Part shown: positions 1-4,264 of the stretch, in pieces
How the letters are laid out: every line of letters begins with the position of its first letter
Position numbering within the stretch: position 1 is the first letter of the stretch
Assembly: GCA_029858755.1 (NCBI GenBank)
Contig: JAOUEK010000069.1
Coordinates: 1 to 8,166 of the forward strand
Reading direction: 5' to 3'
Origin: Thermoleophilia bacterium
GTDB lineage: Bacteria; Actinomycetota; Thermoleophilia; Gaiellales; Gaiellaceae
DNA length: 8,166 bases
Position numbers and translations under genes: made by a program
The notes under the pieces: generated by a model
The model's input: only the letters and a program-made list of their open reading frames with translations
What the model was told of the DNA's origin: nothing
Databases searched by the model: none

Positions 1-700
1 CGTCGGGCGCCCAGGAAGGGAGCCCGTCGAATCCCGGTTTCCGCGTCAGCCAGTCGAGCCGGCGACCATCCGGGCTCACGACGTAGATCTCCGCGTCGCC
101 GAGGTCGCGCTCGCTGACGAACGCGATCTTCCGTCCGTCCGGCGACCAGGAGAGGGCCGAGTCGCGACCGTCGTCCGCCGGATGCCAGGTCAGGTTCCGC
201 TGCCGGCTGCCGTCGGCGCTCATCACGTAGACCTCGAAGTCGCCGTCGCGGCGGCTGACGAACGCTATCTTCCGTCCGTCCCGCGACCACGCCGGGGCGC
301 CGTCGTACGCGGGGCTGCGGGTCAACCTCCGCCGCCCGGTGCCGTCGGCGTTCATCACGTACACGTCGTACTCGCGAGCGGCGTCGCGGTCGCTGACGAA
401 GGCGATCTTCGTCCCGTCGGGCGACCATGCCGGAGCGCGGTCGTCCGCGGCTGCGTTGCGCGTGAGGCTCCGCTCCCCGGTGCCGTCGGCGTTCACGACA
501 TGGATCTCGAGCGGGCGGTTGGCACGACGTGCGACGAACGCGATCCTCCGCCCGTCCGGCGACCAGGCGAGAGCCTCGGGCCACACGTGTCGTGCCAACG
601 TTCGCCGTCCGCTGCCGTCGGCGTTCACGACCGAGAGCCGGGAGCCCGGCACGGAGCCGAAGCCGAGATGACGACTGCTGACGAACGCGATCCTCCCCGG
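1..700 (-). repeat. Tandem PD40 blade-coding repeats, about 138-147 bp period
   Basis: The same DNA motifs recur at regular spacing within the propeller gene. Examples on the plus strand are 'cgatcttccgtccgtc', 'gtgccgtcggcgttca' and 'gctgacgaacgcgatc'. Each copy encodes one beta-propeller blade. The copies have diverged and are coding, so this is protein repeat structure and not a satellite or CRISPR array. The repeat continues beyond the left edge. Confidence 0.8.
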
Positions 701-826
701 TCGCGCCGACGCGGCAGCGAGGCCGGGCTCCGCCACCGGCGCCGACAGCCACACGCCGCAACTCGCTGCGAGCACCACCGTCACCAGGAGGCGTCCTCCG
801 CCGTGGATCCGTCTCGCGAACATCAT
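1..826 (-). CDS. Secreted TolB/PD40-type beta-propeller protein, C-terminus beyond the left edge
   Basis: The reverse strand is open from ATG at 826 to the window edge, giving 275 residues with no stop. Residues 1-30 are a signal sequence: RRIH, a hydrophobic stretch LLVTVVLAA, then S22-C23, which could be a weak lipobox (AAS-C). From about residue 44 there are five regular propeller blades of 46-49 residues, each with the PD40/TolB pattern 'AWSPDGRKIAFVS.RDGD.EIYVMNADG...LTR'. The blade cores begin near residues 44, 93, 139, 185 and 232, and a sixth starts at SWAPD at the edge. Such proteins are exported and their propellers bind proteins or glycans; the N-terminal domain of true TolB is absent, so this is not the Tol-Pal TolB. 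An in-frame ATG at 859 would add 11 residues, but no good Shine-Dalgarno precedes either start; 826 was chosen because it lies directly before the RRIH signal start. Exact function unknown. Confidence 0.85.
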   Translation of the reverse strand, partial: MMFARRIHGGGRLLVTVVLAASCGVWLSAPVAEPGLAAASARPGRIAFVSSRHLGFGSVPGSRLSVVNADGSGRRTLARHVWPEALAWSPDGRRIAFVARRANRPLEIHVVNADGTGERSLTRNAAADDRAPAWSPDGTKIAFVSDRDAAREYDVYVMNADGTGRRRLTRSPAYDGAPAWSRDGRKIAFVSRRDGDFEVYVMSADGSRQRNLTWHPADDGRDSALSWSPDGRKIAFVSERDLGDAEIYVVSPDGRRLDWLTRKPGFDGLPSWAPD

Positions 827-903
827 CGGTATCTTCGTCTCGGGCGTCGTCGAGCGCATCGCCGGCACGGAGAACGGGCACGCCCGCGCTCGCAGAGGAC
901 GCC

Positions 904-933
904 GGAGGGGGCGCGCTCGCGCGAGCCCCCTCC
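904..933 (-). terminator. Intrinsic-type terminator hairpin after the 307-aa PD40 gene
   Basis: A perfect 9-bp inverted repeat, GGAGGGGGC and GCCCCCTCC, flanks a 12-nt loop that itself contains the palindrome CTCGCGCGAG. It begins 10 nt past the stop codon at 944 on the minus strand. No U-tract follows, as is common for terminators of high-GC actinobacteria. It sits between two genes on the same strand, so it would separate the 307-aa gene from the propeller gene that starts at 826. Confidence 0.7.
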
Positions 934-943
934 ACGCCTCTCG

Positions 944-1867
944 TCAGCCATCGCCGCCGAGCTTCGAGCGGGTGGCGGAGTAGATGTCGCCCGCCCGCCC
1001 GAAGTACAGCGCCGTTCCGTCCCACGACAGGCTGGCCCGTGACTCGCCCGCGGCGGTGTTGACGCCGCCGGCGTCGACGTGCCACGCCTCGTCCCAGCGT
1101 GCGTGGAGGCTCGCTCGAGTCGACGCATACACGTCGGTCGCGCCGATGCGCCCCGGCCGGTCCGAGTCGAACACGATCTCGAGCCCGTCCTGTCGCAGGT
1201 TGGGCCGGAACTCGTTGTGCTCCGTGTTGAGGGGGGCGAGGGCGACCGGTGTGCCGAACCCGTCGTCGCCCAGGCGGCTCATGAAGAGGTCCTGCCCACC
1301 CTCGCCGCCGAGGCCGTCGCTCGAGAAGTACAGCCACGTCTTACCGTGCGCCTGGAGGAGGTACGGGCTCCACTCGGAGCCCGCGCTGTTGACCGTGCAC
1401 CCGAGGTTCACCGCCTTCGCCACGCCGTCCTCGCGCACGAGCCGGTAGATGTCGGCGCCGCCGCAGCTCGGCGTGCCGTTCGAGTCCATCGGCCGCGTGC
1501 TCACGAACAGGAACGCCCCGTTGCGCATCGGCGACGGGCAGTAGTCGCTGTAGGCGCTGTTCACGGGCTCGCCGATGTTCACCGGCCGCCCCCAGGGGGA
1601 GCCGGCGTCGGCCCGGCGGGAGATCCAGATGTCGTTCGCCGCGTTCCCGGCCACGCCGCCCGCACGGTTCGACGCGAAGTACAGGCTCAGGCCGTTCGGC
1701 GAGACGATCGGGCATCCCTCCATCGCCGCCGAGTTCACCTCGCCCGCGACCGGGGCGGCGCTCTCCCACGGGCCGTAGCGGTCCTTCTGCCCGGCGAGGG
1801 CGACCGCGACGGAGACGGCGGCCACCGACGTCGCGAGCCCGATGACGACGAGTGTGCGCATGCTCAT
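944..1867 (-). CDS. Secreted PD40 (WD40-like) beta-propeller protein, 307 aa
   Basis: The start is ATG at 1867, 5 nt downstream of GGAGG. The frame extends upstream to 1945, but that part lies before the ribosome-binding site and is probably untranslated. Residues 1-26 (MSMRTLVVIG...VALAG) form a signal peptide with a possible cleavage after AVALA. Five PD40-like units follow, at roughly 50-84, 105-143, 165-198, 218-251 and 274-300. They have the pattern 'P..SP.G..LYF.SNR.GG...DIW.SRR' together with linkers of the 'PVNIGEPVNS' type seen in PD40 repeats near OmpA-like domains. There is no OmpA or enzymatic domain here. Four cysteines (52, 110, 135, 157) occur in the exported part and could form disulfides. 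The protein is distinct from the TolB-like one downstream: its blade spacing is longer and it lacks the YVMNADG motif. Likely role is extracytoplasmic binding; substrate unknown. Confidence 0.88.
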   Translation of the reverse strand: MSMRTLVVIGLATSVAAVSVAVALAGQKDRYGPWESAAPVAGEVNSAAMEGCPIVSPNGLSLYFASNRAGGVAGNAANDIWISRRADAGSPWGRPVNIGEPVNSAYSDYCPSPMRNGAFLFVSTRPMDSNGTPSCGGADIYRLVREDGVAKAVNLGCTVNSAGSEWSPYLLQAHGKTWLYFSSDGLGGEGGQDLFMSRLGDDGFGTPVALAPLNTEHNEFRPNLRQDGLEIVFDSDRPGRIGATDVYASTRASLHARWDEAWHVDAGGVNTAAGESRASLSWDGTALYFGRAGDIYSATRSKLGGDG

Positions 1868-1869
1868 GA

Positions 1870-1882
1870 CTTCCTCCTTCAC
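1870..1882 (-). promoter_or_regulatory. Ribosome-binding leader GTGAAGGAGGAAG of the 307-aa gene
   Basis: AAGGAGG lies 5 nt before the ATG at 1867 and decides that start over the upstream in-frame ATG at 1945. The 13-nt block is identical to the one before the 162-aa gene (2535-2547). In both places the GTG is in frame with the gene and would encode VKEE, but it has no Shine-Dalgarno of its own. Confidence 0.8.
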
Positions 1883-1883
1883 T

Positions 1884-1904
1884 GGTCGAGACACGCTCTC
1901 GACC
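1884..1904. promoter_or_regulatory. Inverted repeat in the 5' leader, possible operator
   Basis: GGTCGAGA and TCTCGACC form a perfect 8-bp inverted repeat with a 5-bp spacer, directly upstream of the ribosome-binding site of the 307-aa gene. It could be a dimeric repressor site or an mRNA hairpin just ahead of the Shine-Dalgarno. A partly similar arrangement (GGTCG...CTCGA) lies at the same place before the 162-aa gene. No bound factor is known. Confidence 0.4.
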
Positions 1905-1991
1905 GATCGTCCTGCCGGCCCCACGATCGAGCCGTTCCGTCTCACGTCCCTTCAGCCGCGCGAAAGACCGTGGAGGGCGCGACCACGAGCC

Positions 1992-2039
1992 CCGCCGGGT
2001 CGGGCGGCGCGCAGGGTGGCACGCCGCCCGACCCGTCGG
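1992..2039 (-). terminator. Strong GC-rich terminator hairpin after the 162-aa gene
   Basis: A perfect 14-bp inverted repeat pairs CGGGTCGGGCGGCG (1996-2009) with CGCCGCCCGACCCG (2022-2035), with a 12-nt loop. One mismatch further out, three more pairs (1992-1994 with 2037-2039) extend the stem. On the minus strand it begins a few bases after the stop codon at 2044. No U-tract follows. It should separate the 162-aa gene from the 307-aa gene, whose promoter would then lie in about 1905-1990; no clear -35/-10 pair was seen there. Confidence 0.75.
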
Positions 2040-2043
2040 CCCG

Positions 2044-2532
2044 CTAGCGAACCGTGAGGTAGCCCTCCAGGCGGATGAACCACTGCTTTCCCATGCCTGC
2101 ATGAGCCGTCCGCCCGCCCCCGACGACCTTCGCGTACGCGCCGGTCCCGCTCACGACCTTCCAGGTGCCGATCGCGACACCGGGGCGGTAGTCGAAGCCG
2201 CGGGCGTTGCGCTGCGAGACGTCGACCCACTCGTTGCGCTCCCGGATCGTCAGGCTGCCCAGCTTCCCGCTCAGCGTGTACGAGACGTTGTAGATGGAGA
2301 CCTGCTGGCCCTCGCGCTCGAACGACCGGCCGCTTCGGGGGTCGGCCGTCGACGGGCCGGAGTCCCGCTTGAGGGCTCCCGCCTGGAGCGGATAGAGCAC
2401 GAAGCTCTGCCCACCCGCCACGTCGATCGCCACTCGCTGCTTCGCCGCCTCGGGGCCGGCCGCCGCGACGGACGTGAGCGTGACCCCCACGGCGAGCACA
2501 ACGAGCGCGAGCATCGCCTGTCGGATCTTCAT
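2044..2532 (-). CDS. Small secreted protein with GTWKVVSGTGAYA motif, 162 aa
   Basis: The start is ATG at 2532, behind AAGGAGG; the frame reaches back to 2580, but that part lies upstream of the ribosome-binding site. Residues 1-25 form a signal peptide: MKIRQ, a hydrophobic core LALVVLAVGVTL, and an AxA site near A25. The mature part is about 137 residues, has no cysteine and no further membrane segment, and alternates short beta-like stretches ('VSIYNVSYTLSG', 'GSLTIRERNEWVDV', 'QWFIRLEGYLT'). Residues 122-141 carry 'GTWKVVSGTGAYAKVVGGGR'. This motif recurs in many small exported actinobacterial proteins of unknown function and recalls the strand-turn-strand pattern of allene-oxide-cyclase/dirigent-like barrels. 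That fold assignment is an inference, and no catalytic residues can be pointed to. The gene is probably monocistronic: its own divergent promoter region lies upstream and a strong hairpin follows. Confidence 0.85.
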   Translation of the reverse strand: MKIRQAMLALVVLAVGVTLTSVAAAGPEAAKQRVAIDVAGGQSFVLYPLQAGALKRDSGPSTADPRSGRSFEREGQQVSIYNVSYTLSGKLGSLTIRERNEWVDVSQRNARGFDYRPGVAIGTWKVVSGTGAYAKVVGGGRTAHAGMGKQWFIRLEGYLTVR

Positions 2533-2534
2533 GT

Positions 2535-2547
2535 CTTCCTCCTTCAC
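2535..2547 (-). promoter_or_regulatory. Ribosome-binding leader GTGAAGGAGGAAG of the 162-aa gene
   Basis: AAGGAGG lies 5 nt before the ATG at 2532 and decides that start. The 13 nt are identical to the leader of the 307-aa gene at 1870-1882. The two leaders also share CGGTCG some 20 nt further upstream, which suggests common origin or shared control of the two secreted-protein genes. Confidence 0.8.
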
Positions 2548-2569
2548 GACTCGAGCTGCCTGCCTGTCG

Positions 2570-2609
2570 CGACCGAGCATCGACCCGACCCGTTTCAGAT
2601 CGGTGTCAA
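2570..2609 (-). promoter_or_regulatory. Candidate promoter/operator of the 162-aa gene with GGTCG direct repeats
   Basis: On the minus strand a perfect TTGACA occupies 2609-2604, but there is no convincing -10 hexamer at 16-19 nt. Three direct GGTCG copies follow at 2590-2586, 2585-2581 and 2574-2570. The last two start 11 bp apart, the spacing at which SARP-family regulators bind direct heptamer repeats. The gene for a SARP-like protein starts 64 bp away on the other strand, so autoregulation or cross-regulation from this site is possible. Short GC-rich repeats are easily found by chance in such DNA. Confidence 0.35.
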
Positions 2610-2623
2610 CGCCGCAACACGGC

Positions 2624-2646
2624 TGTTAGCGTCCGCGCCAGGAGGT
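2624..2646 (+). promoter_or_regulatory. Candidate -10 element and ribosome-binding site of the SARP-USP regulator
   Basis: TGTTAGCGT (2624-2632) is the only A/T-bearing stretch in the right place for a -10 element, and it would give a 5' leader of under 25 nt. No good -35 was found at the matching distance. GGAGGT (2641-2646) is a strong Shine-Dalgarno 7 nt before the ATG at 2654; the ribosome-binding site is the secure part of this call. Confidence 0.45.
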
Positions 2647-2653
2647 CACGCAG

Positions 2654-4258
2654 ATGGAGTTCCGGATCCTGGGGCCGCTCGAGGTGTGGCACGACGGAGG
2701 GGAGGTCTCCGTCGGCGGGCCCAAGCCGCGCGCGCTGCTCGCCGCGCTCCTGCTCCGCGCCGGAGAGGTCGTTCCCGCCGACCGGCTGATCGACGACCTC
2801 TGGGGCGGGGAGTCACACGAGGGCGACGCCGCGGCGCTGCGGGTCAACGTCTCGCGCCTGCGCAAGGCCCTGCCGCACGACGTGCTGAAGACCAGGTCGC
2901 CCGGGTACCTGGTGCAGATCGATCCCGACGCGCTCGATCTGCACCGCTTCGAGCGCCTCGTGGACGAGGGACGGGGCCTGCTCGCCCGCGGCCGCGCGGT
3001 CGACGCATCGGAGCGGCTGCGCGAGGCGCTGGCGCTCTGGAGGGGCCCGGCGCTGGCGGACTTCGCCTACGAGAGCTTTGCCCAGGAGGCCGTCTCCCGG
3101 CTGGAGGAGATCAAGCTGGCGGCGGTCGAGCTCCGGATCGACGCCGACCTCGCGCTCGGGCGCCACGAGGCTCTGGTCGCGGAGCTCGAGGCGCTGGTCG
3201 CCGAGCACCCCCTCCGTGAGCGGCTGCGGCGGTGCCTGATGACGGCTCTCTACAGGTCCGGGCGGCAGGCGGAGGCGCTGGACGCATACCAGGGCGCCCG
3301 TCGGGTGCTCGTCGATGAGCTGGGGATCGATCCGAGCCCCGCGCTCCAGGAGCTGGAGCGGGCGATCCTGCGGCAGGATCCGTCGCTGGACGTCGACGCG
3401 CCCGCGGCGTCTGTCCCGGAGGCCGCGGAGCGGTCGATTCTCGTCGCCGTGGCGCACGAGGAGCGCCTCGACGCGCTGCTCGCGGTGGCCGAGCCGCTCG
3501 TGCGGCAGTCGCCGCGCGTCCTCATCCTGGCCAGGCTCGTCTCCGACGCGGCCGAGCTTCGGCCGGTGTCGGCCTGGCTCGAAGAACGCCGCTCCGCACT
3601 CCAGCCGCGCGGCGTCGGGGCCCGAGCGGCCTGCTTCACCTCGACCTCGCCGGGTGCGGAGCTGGCCCGGCTGGCGGCAGAGCTCGACGTCGATCTCGTG
3701 CTCACCGACGCGCCCGACGAGCTGCTGGTGGCGGGAGCGCCCGCCGCGCAGCTCACCGCCGTGCTCGCGGACGCGCCCTGTGACGTGGCGCTGCTCGTCC
3801 CCCGGGACGAGACACCGGCGGGCCCCGTGCTCGTGCCGTTCGGAGGGGCCGACCACGACTGGGCGGCGGTCGAGCTCGGCGCCTGGCTCGCACGCGCCGC
3901 CGGAGTGCCGCTCCGGCTCGCGGGCGCCGCCGCGGTGCCGGAGCACGGCAGGCGCGATGCAAGCCGCCTGCTCTCGCACGGCGCGCTCGCGGTGCAGCGC
4001 GTGCTCGGCCTCTCGGCGGAGCCGCTGCTCACTCCGCCGGGCGAGGAGGGCATGCTCGAGGCGAGCCGCGACGCCGGCCTGCTCGTGGTCGGCCTCTCGA
4101 CCAGGTGGCACGACGAGGGGCTCGGCCCGGCCCGACTCAGGCTGGCCAGGGAGGCCACCCCACCCACCTTGCTCGTCCGCCGGGGACTCCGCCCCGGCGG
4201 GCTCGCTCCGGCGGCAGCGCTCACCCGCTTCACCTGGTCGATCCGCCCTCGGGCCTGA
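2654..4258 (+). CDS. SARP-like transcriptional regulator: winged helix + BTAD + two degenerate USP domains
   Basis: The 534-aa protein starts with 'MEFRILGPLEV', the usual start of AfsR/DnrI/EmbR-type regulators, behind GGAGGT. Residues 1-90 are an OmpR-like winged-helix DNA-binding domain ('PKPRALLAALLL', 'LIDDLWGG', 'LRVNVSRLRKAL', 'SPGYLVQID'). Residues 95-242 are the helical BTAD domain ('DLHRFERLVDEG', 'EALALWRGPALADF', 'ALYRSGRQAEALDAYQ', 'DELGIDPSPALQELERAIL'). In place of an ATPase, two alpha/beta units follow: 261-384 ('SILVAVAHEERLDALL' to 'CDVALLVPR') and 391-510 ('PVLVPFGGADHDWAAVELG' to 'PTLLVRR'), both resembling universal stress protein domains. The G-2x-G-9x-G-S/T nucleotide motif of ATP-binding USPs is not visible in either, so they probably sense or bind something else. 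There is no membrane segment; the protein should be a cytoplasmic activator. Target genes are unknown; the divergent 162-aa gene is a candidate. Its stop codon lies one base from that of the convergent kinase-STAND gene. Confidence 0.9.
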   Translation: MEFRILGPLEVWHDGGEVSVGGPKPRALLAALLLRAGEVVPADRLIDDLWGGESHEGDAAALRVNVSRLRKALPHDVLKTRSPGYLVQIDPDALDLHRFERLVDEGRGLLARGRAVDASERLREALALWRGPALADFAYESFAQEAVSRLEEIKLAAVELRIDADLALGRHEALVAELEALVAEHPLRERLRRCLMTALYRSGRQAEALDAYQGARRVLVDELGIDPSPALQELERAILRQDPSLDVDAPAASVPEAAERSILVAVAHEERLDALLAVAEPLVRQSPRVLILARLVSDAAELRPVSAWLEERRSALQPRGVGARAACFTSTSPGAELARLAAELDVDLVLTDAPDELLVAGAPAAQLTAVLADAPCDVALLVPRDETPAGPVLVPFGGADHDWAAVELGAWLARAAGVPLRLAGAAAVPEHGRRDASRLLSHGALAVQRVLGLSAEPLLTPPGEEGMLEASRDAGLLVVGLSTRWHDEGLGPARLRLAREATPPTLLVRRGLRPGGLAPAAALTRFTWSIRPRA

Positions 4259-4264
4259 CTCAGG
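4254..4264. other. Palindromic junction of two convergent stop codons
   Basis: CCTGACTCAGG is an 11-bp palindrome centred on base 4259. It contains the TGA of the regulator (4256-4258) and the TGA of the kinase-STAND gene (complement of 4260-4262). There is no room for an intergenic terminator, so transcripts of each gene must run into the 3' end of the other or terminate inside coding sequence. The palindrome follows partly from the two facing TGA codons themselves. Confidence 0.7.

Noticed and set aside
1..826. Assignment as TolB of the Tol-Pal system
   Set aside because: The N-terminal TolB domain is absent, the protein is nearly all propeller, and no tolA/tolQ/tolR/pal genes are nearby.
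182..1042. Plus-strand open frame of 286 codons
   Set aside because: It is the antisense of the PD40 gene: its peptide is Arg/Pro/Val-rich and low in complexity, and the opposite strand gives clean propeller repeats with a signal peptide.
1079..2047. Plus-strand open frame of 322 codons
   Set aside because: It overlaps the 307-aa PD40 gene and its leader in antisense, has Arg/Ala/Val-rich composition and no recognisable domain.
2604..2609. TTGACA as a full sigma-70 promoter for the 162-aa gene
   Set aside because: No acceptable -10 hexamer lies 16-19 bp downstream on the minus strand; kept only as part of a low-confidence regulatory region.
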